From: Spirochaetaceae bacterium
Lineage (GTDB): Bacteria; Spirochaetota; Spirochaetia; Treponematales; Breznakiellaceae
Assembly: GCA_031288215.1 (NCBI GenBank)
Contig: JAITRV010000272.1
Span: forward strand, 1-34,714
Direction: 5' to 3'
DNA length: 34,714 nt
This document shows, piece after piece, positions 1 to 7,511 of this stretch. The position numbers were made by a program, and so were the translations under genes. The stretch's first letter is position 1. The number at the start of each line of letters is the position of its first letter. The notes under the pieces are model-generated. The model did not search any database and was not told where the DNA came from. It saw only the letters and a list, made by a program, of their open reading frames with translations.

Positions 1-41
1 CCTTGATTACTCTCAATGACTCGATAGATCCAAAGAAATTT

Positions 42-124
42 AACCACGGACCACACGGACAAACACGGACAAACGCATGAATTTCAAACAACAAGTCCGT
101 GTTGGTCCGTGTGTGTCCGTGGTT
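42..124. repeat. large near-perfect inverted repeat
   Basis: The left arm (42-70) and right arm (95-124) are reverse complements over about 30 bases, with one single-base indel and one mismatch, around a 24-base loop. Each arm is built from short degenerate copies of an (A/C)ACGGAC unit. A T-rich run (125-138) follows on the plus strand, so the RNA could form a very long hairpin and act as a terminator for a gene upstream of the window. It could equally be a miniature mobile repeat. No direct flanking duplication was recognised. Confidence 0.75.
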
Positions 125-223
125 CTTCTTCTTTTTTTGAGTAAATGCAGGAGCCCTGCGGTTCATTGGATGCTGTATTGAAAAACAGGGAGGGGCGGTT
201 TATACTGAGGGCAGGAGGCAGTC

Positions 224-817
224 ATGGTACCGGCAGAGAACCAGCAGCGGGAAGGCCCGCTGCCGTCCCCCTCCGGCGGGACCTATACCTATGCGGATTG
301 TCTTTCCTGGGGTGAGGAAGTCCGGGCCGAGATAATCGACGGGGAAATCGTCATGACGGCCCCTCCCATGAGGCGGCATCAGGAGATAAGCCGGAATTTG
401 TTCTTAAAAATAGGGAATTTTTTGGAGGGTAAACCCTGCCGCCTCTACGCCGCCCCCTTCGCCGTCCGCATCTTCCCCCGGCCGGACAACAGTGACCACA
501 CGGTCCTGGAACCGGACCTCGTGGTGGTCTGCGACAGCGCAAAACTTGACGACCGGGGCTGTAACGGTCCTCCGGATCTGATTGTCGAGATCCTCTCCCC
601 CACCACCGCCCACCTTGACAGCGGTGTCAAATTCCGCGCGTACCTCCAGGCGGGGGTTCGGGAATACTGGATCGTGGACGGGGACGCCAAAACGGTCCAT
701 GCCGGTGTCCTCCACGCTAACCAATACCTGGTCTCCGTCTATGACGAAACCCAGACGGCGCCGGTCACGGTCCTGCCGCCCTGCCGCATAGAGCTCCGCT
801 CCGTCTTTGCCGGGTAG
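224..817 (+). CDS. Uma2-family putative endonuclease (DUF820)
   Basis: This 197-residue protein matches the Uma2/DUF820 family, which has a PD-(D/E)XK nuclease-like fold and is not well understood functionally. Visible family landmarks are the early EIIDGEIVMTAPP segment (about residues 36-48), the VLEPDLVVV strand with the conserved acidic residue (about 94-102), PPDLIVEILSPTT (about 116-128), and the KFRAYLQAGVREYWIVD segment (about 136-152) that carries the Lys and the C-terminal strand. The length is normal for the family. The ATG at 224 follows a GGAGG-like stretch (GGCAGGAGGCAGTC, 210-223). It lies 12 bases upstream of rdgB and may be co-transcribed, but a functional link is not evident. 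Such genes often occur in multiple copies in mobile or accessory regions. Confidence 0.85.
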   Translation: MVPAENQQREGPLPSPSGGTYTYADCLSWGEEVRAEIIDGEIVMTAPPMRRHQEISRNLFLKIGNFLEGKPCRLYAAPFAVRIFPRPDNSDHTVLEPDLVVVCDSAKLDDRGCNGPPDLIVEILSPTTAHLDSGVKFRAYLQAGVREYWIVDGDAKTVHAGVLHANQYLVSVYDETQTAPVTVLPPCRIELRSVFAG

Positions 818-829
818 GGACCGCCGCCC

Positions 830-1459
830 GTGACGATTTGGTTTGCCAGCGGAAACTTCCATAAGCGGGAAGAGCTTGCCGCCATCCTGGAAGGCCACCG
901 GATCCGGATCCCCCCGGAGGAGGGCATTGACTTTGCCCCCGAGGAGACCGGGGCCTGTTTCCTGGAAAACGCGCTTATCAAGGCCCGGGCCCTGTACCGG
1001 CAGGTTCTGGCCCCGGTCATTGCCGACGATTCGGGGCTCTGCGTTGACGCCCTGGGGGGCCGCCCGGGGATCTACTCCGCCCGCTACGGGAGTACCGTCG
1101 GACCGAAGGTCCGCAGACCAAAGGTCCGCAGACAGCCCCTGGACGACCGGGAACGGAACGCCCTGCTCCTGCGGGAACTGGAGGGACATTCCCAGCGGAG
1201 CGCCCGCTTCGTCTGCGCCATGGTCCTCCTCCTGGGGGAAGACCGCTTCTTCGCGGCCCAGGAAACCCTGGAGGGGGAGATAGTCCGGGAAAGCCGGGGT
1301 TCCGGGGGCTTCGGCTACGACCCCCTCCTCTACCTCCCCGGCCGGGGCTGTACCGTGGCGGAACTCAGCGAGGAGGAAAAGAACCGGATAAGCCACCGGG
1401 GAAAGGCCGGCCGGGTTATCCGGGAAATCCTCTCCGCCCTGTGGAGGGACTTCTTTTAA
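830..1459 (+). CDS. rdgB: XTP/dITP diphosphatase (RdgB/HAM1 family)
   Basis: House-cleaning nucleoside triphosphatase that hydrolyses XTP, dITP and ITP to the monophosphates, keeping deaminated purines out of DNA and RNA in the cytoplasm. The N-terminal ASGNFHKREE motif (about residues 6-15), the IADDSGLCVDALGG active-site segment (about 64-77), PGIYSARYG (about 79-87) and the C-terminal GSGGFGYDPL plus SHRGKA motifs are all present. The start is GTG at 830, because the FASGN motif must lie a few residues in. Length (209 residues) is slightly above the usual 195-205, explained by an in-frame duplicated PKVRR segment at residues 92-101 in a surface loop, right after the YGS motif. The enzyme looks intact otherwise. 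Confidence 0.93.
   Translation: MTIWFASGNFHKREELAAILEGHRIRIPPEEGIDFAPEETGACFLENALIKARALYRQVLAPVIADDSGLCVDALGGRPGIYSARYGSTVGPKVRRPKVRRQPLDDRERNALLLRELEGHSQRSARFVCAMVLLLGEDRFFAAQETLEGEIVRESRGSGGFGYDPLLYLPGRGCTVAELSEEEKNRISHRGKAGRVIREILSALWRDFF
1100..1132 (+). repeat. 15-bp tandem duplication and small palindrome inside rdgB
   Basis: Two 15-base units (1103-1117 and 1118-1132) differ at one base and encode PKVRR twice. The first overlaps a palindrome GGACC-GAA-GGTCC (1100-1112). The same palindrome core recurs outside genes at 14842-14854 and, in a GC-richer form, near 29523-29535. Because the insertion keeps the frame and lies in a loop between conserved motifs, it is probably tolerated. Confidence 0.7.
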
Positions 1460-1768
1460 CCCAAAGGTACATCATTCAGATCAAGGAATCGCCGGAACCA
1501 CGGCGGGAACGGGCGGCAAGGGCAGGAGTCTCGCGGTTTTTCGGGAGCTTCATAATCTATGGAAGACTTCTCCTGTCGTAACTATTCAGCCGGATCCGGC
1601 AAAAATCTGTAATTCCTTATGCCGCAAGGTATTGCGTATTCAGGTTTATTCAGAGATCAAATGAGTCAAATCGGCTCATTCTTTATAATATAAGGAATGA
1701 GCTAAAAAGAGGCTGAATGATCAGCTCCTGTCAATGATTTTTTTAACTGATTTTTAACCTGATTTTTC
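1460..1768. other. non-coding gap with small hairpins
   Basis: No credible gene is seen between rdgB and the promoter at 1769. The stretch holds a 12-base palindrome GCCGGATCCGGC (1589-1600) followed by an A-run, a hairpin with arms GCTCATTC (1674-1681) and GAATGAGC (1695-1702), and a second small hairpin GGCTGA/TCAGCT at 1711-1726. Any of these could end rdgB transcription, but none has the classical stem plus T-run on the plus strand. Confidence 0.5.
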
Positions 1769-1798
1769 TTGACAATATATCCGGTCAGGAGATATAAT
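1769..1798 (+). promoter_or_regulatory. sigma-70-type promoter
   Basis: A perfect -35 box TTGACA (1769-1774) and a perfect -10 box TATAAT (1793-1798) are separated by 18 bases. It is the strongest promoter match in the window. The LacI-type palindrome begins 7 bases downstream of the -10 box, so a bound repressor would cover the transcription start. Confidence 0.85.
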
Positions 1799-1804
1799 GG
1801 TTTT

Positions 1805-1822
1805 AACGTAAGCGCTTACGTT
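1805..1822. promoter_or_regulatory. LacI-family operator
   Basis: AACGTAAGCGCTTACGTT is a perfect 18-base palindrome with the central CG typical of LacI/GalR-family operators. It sits over the expected +1 of the promoter at 1769-1798, which is a repression position. The only LacI-family gene in the window (8485-9501, minus strand) lies at the far end of the same gene block and is the obvious candidate regulator. This pairing is inferred. Confidence 0.8.
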
Positions 1823-1847
1823 ACACTATTCAAACTGGGGAAGAACC

Positions 1848-1955
1848 ATGAAAATCAAGCGGATTGTATTGGCGTTTTTGGCGCTTGTTTCGTCTGTTTT
1901 CGCGTCCGGCAAACAGGGGAGCGTGTCAAACAAGCTTTTCATTTACGCGGCATGA
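1848..1955 (+). pseudogene. 5' remnant of an ABC binding-protein gene (signal peptide only)
   Basis: This ORF has an ATG preceded by a GGGGAAG ribosome site (1836-1842) and encodes 35 residues. It opens with MKIKR, has a hydrophobic core (IVLAFLALVSSVFA) and an expected signal-peptidase I site, then a short mature part ending in NKLFIYAA before a TGA stop. A stretch like NKLFIYAA is a usual first beta strand of periplasmic binding proteins. The ORF is the first reading frame after the operator and promoter, yet the complete binding protein starts only at 2001. The best reading is the surviving 5' end of an older binding-protein gene. A leader peptide is the alternative. Confidence 0.6.
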
Positions 1956-2000
1956 TGTATACGGCCCCAGTAAAATTTCGGGATGATTGAGGAGGAAGAA

Positions 2001-3116
2001 ATGAGAAAAGGAAACATGGTGTTTTGTTGGGTACTGCTGGCGGTAACGCTTGTCTCCGCCCCTCTTTTTGCCGGAGGAAAAAAGGAACCCGCGGGGGGGC
2101 CTGTGGATCTCTCCGGCCTTAGCATGGAACAACTAATTGCGGGCGCGAAAAAAGAGGGACGTATCGAATCGGTAGGTATGCCTGACGATTGGGCTGACTG
2201 GGGCAGTTCCTGGAAGGCTCTTAACGAAAAATACGGGCTTACTCATTTTGATACCAATATGTCGTCGGCTGAAGAAATTGCCATTTTCAAGGCCGAAGCG
2301 GACAGCCCTACCAAGGATATAGGCGATGTGGGCCATGCCTACGGCAAGATTGCCATTGCGGAAGATGTGGTACAGGGGTATAAGCCCAGTACTTGGGACA
2401 GTATCCCCGACTGGGCCAAGGACCCTGACGGCCGCTGGATTTTAAGTTATACCGGGACTATGGCCTTCATTTATAATCCGCAGCTTACCGGAGGGCCGGT
2501 ACGGAGTTGGGCCGATGTGGCTAAGGGGAGCTATAAGGTCAGCGTCGGCGATGTTATCGGCGGCGCATCCTCCCAGGTTATGGTCATCAGCGCGGCCATT
2601 GCCAACGGCGGCGGTCTTTCCAATGTGCGTCCGGGCATTGAATTCTTCAAGACCCTTGCCAAGGCCGGACGCATCGATCCTGCCAACGGACAGTGGGTGG
2701 ACCGGCTTTCCCGGGGTGAGATAGCCCTGGCGGCCAATAACTACGATTTCAGGTTCCTCGGCTTCCGGGAGCAGGTCAGGGCTGTTGATTCGAAGCTAAA
2801 CCTCGAAGTGGGTATACCCCAGGATGGGGCCGTTACCTCAGGCTATTGCCTTATCTTCAATAAATATTCGCCCCATCCCCACGCAGCGGCCCTTACTATT
2901 GAGTACCTTTTAAGCGACGAGGGCCAGATAGACCGGGCCCGTGGTCTTGCCAAGCCCATACGGGATATACCGCTTCCGCCTGATGTCCAGGCCCGGGTGC
3001 TGCCCGGTTCGCAGTACGGGAATACGACGCCGGTTGCCGATGTGAACGTGCTTTCCGCGGCCTGCAGCGAAGTAGCCCGTCTTTGGGAGGCCGAAGTGCT
3101 TCCTCTCATGCAGTAG
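2001..3116 (+). CDS. ABC transporter periplasmic substrate-binding protein (iron/polyamine/phosphosugar type)
   Basis: This 371-residue secreted binding protein would deliver a ligand to the permeases encoded just downstream. The ATG at 2001 is chosen because an AGGAGG-like site (1990-1996) precedes it. A frame-open start at 1983 lacks this. A signal peptide is clear (MRKGNMVFCWVLLAVTLVSA, then PLFAGGKKE), with no lipobox cysteine at the cleavage point. The mature part shows the order expected of the SBP_bac_6/PotD-AfuA-like cluster: AKKEGRIESVGMPDDW, a DIGDVGHAYG ligand-loop region, GTMAFIYNP, and a late GAVTSGYCLIFNKYSPHP segment where the chain crosses back between lobes. Ligand cannot be read from the sequence. 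The PHP phosphoesterase in the same cassette suggests a phosphorylated organic compound. Confidence 0.85.
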   Translation: MRKGNMVFCWVLLAVTLVSAPLFAGGKKEPAGGPVDLSGLSMEQLIAGAKKEGRIESVGMPDDWADWGSSWKALNEKYGLTHFDTNMSSAEEIAIFKAEADSPTKDIGDVGHAYGKIAIAEDVVQGYKPSTWDSIPDWAKDPDGRWILSYTGTMAFIYNPQLTGGPVRSWADVAKGSYKVSVGDVIGGASSQVMVISAAIANGGGLSNVRPGIEFFKTLAKAGRIDPANGQWVDRLSRGEIALAANNYDFRFLGFREQVRAVDSKLNLEVGIPQDGAVTSGYCLIFNKYSPHPHAAALTIEYLLSDEGQIDRARGLAKPIRDIPLPPDVQARVLPGSQYGNTTPVADVNVLSAACSEVARLWEAEVLPLMQ

Positions 3117-3186
3117 GTTTTTCCTTATAAGACACGCCGATTCCCGTACCGCAGGGTCCGGAGATCGGCATTACAAGGGGTTTTAC

Positions 3187-4038
3187 TTGAACAAACGCCG
3201 TTCTTTTATCCATATAGCGCCGGTGATACCCTTTTTCTTACTCTGTATTTTCTTTTTGTTTTTTCCCCTTGGCAATATGGTTATCACCGGATTCAGATCT
3301 CCCCGGGGCGGGGGCTTTACCTTTCAAAATTACAAGGATATTTTTACTCAGGCCATCTATCTTGCGGCCATACGGAACAGTTGCTTTTTATCCTTTCTTT
3401 CCGCTTTTATCGGCCTGATTATCAGTTTTGCCACTGCCCTTTCTTTAAGCAAAATCAGCGAGCGTTCCAAGGGCCGCTTTATGTCCTTTCTTAACATGGT
3501 TTCCAATTTTGCGGGTCTTCCTTTAAGCCTTGCCTTTATGATCATGCTGGGAAACGCCGGGGTTATGGTGCTTATACTGAGGACTTTGGGGTTTGATATA
3601 GGCAGGTATTTTAACCTTTTTTCACGTCAGGGGCTTTTGCTACTCTATGTGTATTTTCAGATACCCCTGGGAACCCTGCTTATGATACCCGGTTTCCAGG
3701 CCATCAGAACAGAATGGAAGGAATCATCTGATTTGATGAGGGCCAACAGCCTGCAGTTCTGGTGGTATGTGGGGCTTCCCATGCTTATCCCCAGCTTTGC
3801 GGGAACCTACGGCATGCTTTTTGCCAACGCCCTCACCGCTTATGCCACGCCTTATATGGTGATGTCAACCAACTATCCGTTGCTTCCTCTTAAAGTAACC
3901 ACCATGTTTACCGGAGAGGTGGCCCGGCAGCCGGAAATGGGTTCGGCCCTTTCTCTGGTGATGATCTCGATTATGCTTTTGGTTATCGGTCTGTGTAATC
4001 TCTTTAAAACGATTTTTTATAAAGGGGGCAGGAGATGA
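3187..4038 (+). CDS. ABC transporter inner-membrane permease 1
   Basis: First of two permease subunits of the importer, 283 residues with about six membrane segments, in the PotB/FbpB-like binding-protein-dependent family. The start is TTG at 3187, with AAGGGG (3175-3180) in front; no better-placed ATG exists. The N-terminal segment PVIPFFLLCIFFLFFPLGNMVITGF is the first helix. The EAA-type cytoplasmic loop that contacts the ATPase lies around residues 180-200 (WKESSDLMRANSLQFWWYV). It overlaps the second permease by four bases (ATGA), showing translational coupling. Confidence 0.88.
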   Translation: MNKRRSFIHIAPVIPFFLLCIFFLFFPLGNMVITGFRSPRGGGFTFQNYKDIFTQAIYLAAIRNSCFLSFLSAFIGLIISFATALSLSKISERSKGRFMSFLNMVSNFAGLPLSLAFMIMLGNAGVMVLILRTLGFDIGRYFNLFSRQGLLLLYVYFQIPLGTLLMIPGFQAIRTEWKESSDLMRANSLQFWWYVGLPMLIPSFAGTYGMLFANALTAYATPYMVMSTNYPLLPLKVTTMFTGEVARQPEMGSALSLVMISIMLLVIGLCNLFKTIFYKGGRR

Positions 4039-4841
4039 AACGTTCGTCCATGCTGCCCTATATTACCCTTGCCCTGGTGGGGATCTTTTTGCTTCTTCCC
4101 ATTTTCACCATAGGAATCTACTCCTTTGTAACCACCTGGAAAGGCGTACTGCCCCAGGGTTTTACCCTCCGGTACTATGCGCAGGTATTTAGGGATCCCC
4201 GCTTTACGGCATCCGTAATCAGGGTCGTATCCATCAGCGTAGCGCCTATTCTGATAAGCGGTACCTTGGTGCTCCTGGCCCTGTATTCTTCTATACTATA
4301 TTTTCCCTGGCTGGATAAATACATCCAGAGTATTTGTATGCTGCCCCGTACCATGAGCGGCGTTATCATGGCGATTTCGGCCCTGTCCCTCTATGCGGGA
4401 ACCAGGACGCCCTTTGCAAACCGCATTGTCATGCTTACCTGCCTGTACTGCATTACCATACTTCCCTTTATCTACCAGGGTATCAGAAATAATCTCCATG
4501 CCGTCAATATTCATCAGCTTATTGAGGCCGCTGAAATTCTCGGTGCGGGCAAGCTCTACGCCTTTTTCCGTATTGTGATTCCCAATATCCTGTCGGGCAT
4601 CATGGTATCGGCCCTGCTTGGCATGTCCGCCATATTCACCGATTATGTGGTGGTTAAAATTATCGCCGGCAGCCGCTATATTACCGCACAACAGGTCTTG
4701 TACAGCGCCCGTGATCAGATGGGACAGTATTCCAGCGTTATTGTACTGATTATCTTTATACTGATAATGGTTATATCAGGAATTTCCTACAGCCTTAAAA
4801 ACAAAAGCAGTCAAACTAAGCCGGTTTCAACGGAAGAATAG
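4035..4841 (+). CDS. ABC transporter inner-membrane permease 2
   Basis: Second permease, 268 residues, PotC-like, also with about six membrane helices. It starts with MKRSSMLPYITLALVGIFLLLP. The EAA loop is visible as LIEAAEILGAGKLYAFFRIVIPNI (roughly residues 158-181), which fits the family consensus well and is where the ATPase docks. Translation starts inside the stop of permease 1. A 29-base gap separates it from the ATPase gene. The two permeases differ enough to suggest a heterodimeric pore. Confidence 0.9.
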   Translation: MKRSSMLPYITLALVGIFLLLPIFTIGIYSFVTTWKGVLPQGFTLRYYAQVFRDPRFTASVIRVVSISVAPILISGTLVLLALYSSILYFPWLDKYIQSICMLPRTMSGVIMAISALSLYAGTRTPFANRIVMLTCLYCITILPFIYQGIRNNLHAVNIHQLIEAAEILGAGKLYAFFRIVIPNILSGIMVSALLGMSAIFTDYVVVKIIAGSRYITAQQVLYSARDQMGQYSSVIVLIIFILIMVISGISYSLKNKSSQTKPVSTEE

Positions 4842-4870
4842 ACCAGGCAAATATCGTTTATGGAGTGGTT

Positions 4871-5881
4871 ATGGCGTACATACAGTTTGAAAATATCGAG
4901 AAGAAGTTTGACAACAATACCCACGCTTTAAGGGGAATAAACCTTAGTGTCGAGAAAGGTGAGTTGGTTACCCTTTTAGGACCTTCAGGTTGCGGCAAGA
5001 GCACCTTGCTTCGCTGCCTTGCGGGGCTTGAGTCGGTGAACAGCGGAAAAATCTACCTTGACAATAATGACATTACCGGTCTTTCTCCAAAACAAAGGGA
5101 GATAGGGATGGTGTTCCAGCAGTACAGCCTCTTTCCCAACATGACGGTGGAGCAGAATGTGGGCTTTGGCCTTAAGATCAAAAGGATGGAAAAGAAACTT
5201 ATCCGGGAGAAGGTAAAGACCATGCTAGACCTGGTGGGTCTTTCGGAAAAGCCGCGTCAGTACCCTCATCAGCTTTCAGGGGGGCAGCAGCAGCGCGTGG
5301 CCCTGGCCCGGGCCCTGGTTATGGAACCAAAGGTGCTGCTCCTTGACGAACCCATGAGCGCCATAGACGCCCTTTTAAGGCGGAGTCTCCAGATAGAGAT
5401 ACGGCGCATACAGCGGAGCCTTAAAATAACCACGATATTTGTAACCCATGATCAGGACGAAGCCATGGTCATGTCCGACCAGATACACCTGTTTAACGTG
5501 GGGGTCATTGAGCAGTCGGGAGTTCCTACAGAACTCTACACAAAGCCCCGGACTACTTTTGCCGCGTCGTTTATCGGACACTACAATATTGTAAAGGCGT
5601 CTGATTTTAATGCCCTGTCGGGACAGCGTTTTGAAGGTGAGCATGTGGCTATCAGGCCCGAAGTTATCGGCATAAGCGCCGACGGAAAGGACGGAGGGGA
5701 TATATGGCTTAAGGGGACGGTCAAGGGGAGCATACCCCATGGGAACGTGCTGCGGTATACGGTTAGCTGTGGGGCCGTGCAGTTTGACGCCGATGTACTC
5801 TTTGACGCATCCCGCCTTTTCAGCGAAAGCAAGGATGTATACCTTTCTTTTCCCCTGGATCAGATACTGTCCCTGCAATAA
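4871..5881 (+). CDS. ABC transporter ATP-binding protein (PotA/FbpC-like)
   Basis: ATPase subunit that powers the importer, 336 residues from the ATG at 4871 (GGAG at 4862-4865 in front). Walker A is GPSGCGKST (about residues 38-46), the Q-loop is VFQQYSLFPNMT, the signature is LSGGQQQRVALARAL, Walker B is VLLLDEPMSAID and the switch histidine is in TIFVTHDQDEA. The D-loop reads SAID where most relatives read SALD. The C-terminal 100 or so residues form a TOBE-like regulatory domain (EHVAIRPEVIGI onward). All catalytic residues are present. Confidence 0.93.
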   Translation: MAYIQFENIEKKFDNNTHALRGINLSVEKGELVTLLGPSGCGKSTLLRCLAGLESVNSGKIYLDNNDITGLSPKQREIGMVFQQYSLFPNMTVEQNVGFGLKIKRMEKKLIREKVKTMLDLVGLSEKPRQYPHQLSGGQQQRVALARALVMEPKVLLLDEPMSAIDALLRRSLQIEIRRIQRSLKITTIFVTHDQDEAMVMSDQIHLFNVGVIEQSGVPTELYTKPRTTFAASFIGHYNIVKASDFNALSGQRFEGEHVAIRPEVIGISADGKDGGDIWLKGTVKGSIPHGNVLRYTVSCGAVQFDADVLFDASRLFSESKDVYLSFPLDQILSLQ

Positions 5882-5934
5882 GGACGGCCTATAGATGAAC
5901 ATAACCTTTTTCCTGAATCCAAGGGAGCATAGTA

Positions 5935-7281
5935 ATGAAAACAACCCTGGCGTATTTTGATATATTTCCGAAAATTGTACGTGCTCACAAGAAGGGGACT
6001 ATACGCATAGAACCCCGGGGGCTTCATGCGGCGTTTGAGGATGGCGTGCCTTATGAGCTTACGGTGGTGCCGATGAACGAGACCAATCTCAATGAGACCG
6101 AAAGGCCGTACCGGGTGTATGAACTGGCGCCCAAGGGGGGGAGCCTTGAGTTTTCCCATGAGTTTGGCGATGAAGGCCGCTATGCCCTGCGTATTAAACC
6201 CAAAAGGGAACTGCCGCCATCGCCGCCGAGGCGGCAACGCTGGCCCGCGTACCTGGTACCCCAGACTTTGTATGTATACGCCCTTGAAGAGGATCTGTTC
6301 CGTCTGCGTCCCTACCGGGGGGATATGCATGTTCATAGTTTCCGTTCCGACGGAGCGGAGTCGCCAGGGGTGGTGGTTTCGGATTACCGCAGGGCGGGGT
6401 TTGATTTTCTCGCCCTTACCGACCATGAACAGTACGATCCTTCTCTTGAGGCTATTGACGCCTTTAAAGGGGTTCCCATAGATCTTTGTCTGTTTCCCGG
6501 CGAGGAGGTGCATCCCCCTGGGGATAGTACCCATTATGTGCATTTTGCCGGGGCGTACAGTATCAATGATATTTTTAGGAATGAGCCGGGCCGTTACGAG
6601 AGGGAAATCGCCGAGACGGCCAAGGCCTTCGAGCTTCCCCAGGGCATTAATCCTTTAAAATACGCTTCCTGTCTTTGGGTATGCGGGGAAATTAACAAGG
6701 CCGGGGGCTTGTCCATCATGGTCCATCCTCATTGGATACAGGAGGATGCCTACCATATTCCTGAAAAGATGTGTATCTATATGCTCAGGAATGCTCCCTT
6801 TGACGCCTTTGAGCTGACCAGCGGCCATAGTCAGGCGGAAAATCAGATGCAGATAAGCCTTTGGCAGCAGCTCAGGGCCGAGGGTTGCGTCATTCCCGTT
6901 GTGGGTTCCAGTGATTCCCATAGCACGGAAGCGCCGGTTACCTGGTTTAATGTATCCAAGATGGCGGTTCTCGCTGAGGATTGCGGCAAGGACGGCATAA
7001 TGGACGCGGTGCGGAACAGACAGGTTGTGGTTATGGAACAGTACCCCGGCGAGGTCCTGCCCCGGCTTTACGGGGAATACCGGTATACCGCCTTTGCGCT
7101 TTTTCTTCTTGAGGAGTATTTTCCCCTTCATGACGAGCTTTGTTTTGAGGAGGGGAGGCTCATGAAGGAGTATGTCTGCGGCGATAGAGGGGCGGCGGAG
7201 CTTCTTGCGGTTCTGCGGGGGCGTTGCGGGGCTTTGATGCGGAAGTGCTGGGACGGATCGAAAACATCTCAAATATACTGA
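5935..7281 (+). CDS. PHP-domain metal-dependent phosphoesterase (CehA/McbA-like)
   Basis: Predicted metal-dependent hydrolase of 448 residues. The first 110 or so residues form a beta-rich N-terminal domain; the PHP domain follows. Metal ligands can be read in order: H132-x-H134 in RGDMHVHS, D163-H164 in LTDHEQ, E190/E191 and H193 in FPGEEVHP, H264-x-H266 in IMVHPHW, and D327-x-H329 in SSDSHS. PHP enzymes usually cleave phosphate esters. An AAGGGAG site (5921-5927) precedes the ATG. It is the fifth gene of the importer cassette. The last 15 or so residues (KCWDGSKTSQIY) run, in another frame, through an ATPase-gene fragment, so the natural C-terminus was probably changed by the recombination at about 7225-7260. 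It appears cytoplasmic: no signal peptide is visible. Confidence 0.85.
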   Translation: MKTTLAYFDIFPKIVRAHKKGTIRIEPRGLHAAFEDGVPYELTVVPMNETNLNETERPYRVYELAPKGGSLEFSHEFGDEGRYALRIKPKRELPPSPPRRQRWPAYLVPQTLYVYALEEDLFRLRPYRGDMHVHSFRSDGAESPGVVVSDYRRAGFDFLALTDHEQYDPSLEAIDAFKGVPIDLCLFPGEEVHPPGDSTHYVHFAGAYSINDIFRNEPGRYEREIAETAKAFELPQGINPLKYASCLWVCGEINKAGGLSIMVHPHWIQEDAYHIPEKMCIYMLRNAPFDAFELTSGHSQAENQMQISLWQQLRAEGCVIPVVGSSDSHSTEAPVTWFNVSKMAVLAEDCGKDGIMDAVRNRQVVVMEQYPGEVLPRLYGEYRYTAFALFLLEEYFPLHDELCFEEGRLMKEYVCGDRGAAELLAVLRGRCGALMRKCWDGSKTSQIY

Positions 7282-7508
7282 CGGGCAAGGTAGCGATGTC
7301 AAGCTTCCTTGGGCGTTATATCACATATTGGGTAAAACTTGAAGGGTACGGCGCGAATACTATACTTATTGTGGATGATTCCAATCCGGGCATTAGCGGT
7401 TCCTCGGGCGATCCGGTTAGCGGCAGTTCCGTTGTCGGCTGTCCCATTGAGGGAAGTGTCGAATTATCGTTTGACACACAGAAACTACATGTGATTAATG
7501 CGGAATAA
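7224..7508 (+). pseudogene. 3' remnant of an ABC ATPase gene (TOBE domain only)
   Basis: The open frame encodes about 94 residues that resemble only the C-terminal TOBE domain of PotA/UgpC-type ATPases: LTGKVAMSSFLGRYITYWVK then ILIVDD, a variable Gly/Ser loop, and a final GSVELSFDTQKLHVI strand. There is no Walker A, signature or Walker B, and no ribosome site before the possible TTG at 7224. It overlaps the PHP gene in another frame. It is not a duplicate of the end of the ATPase at 4871-5881, whose C-terminus reads differently. The best explanation is the tail of a second, mostly deleted ATPase gene. The matching 5' remnant is the signal-peptide fragment at 1848. Confidence 0.7.
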
Positions 7509-7511
7509 GGT

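Noticed and set aside
42..124. CRISPR-like direct repeats
   Set aside because: The ACGGAC-type units are short, degenerate and arranged as an inverted pair with no spacers of regular size; no cas gene is present.
404..1396. 330-codon minus-strand open frame across Uma2 and rdgB genes
   Set aside because: It spans two well-supported genes on the other strand and has no motif.
1804..1823. operator as an origin or phage attachment site
   Set aside because: Its position at a promoter start and the CG-centred form fit a LacI-type operator better, and no integrase or replication gene is nearby.
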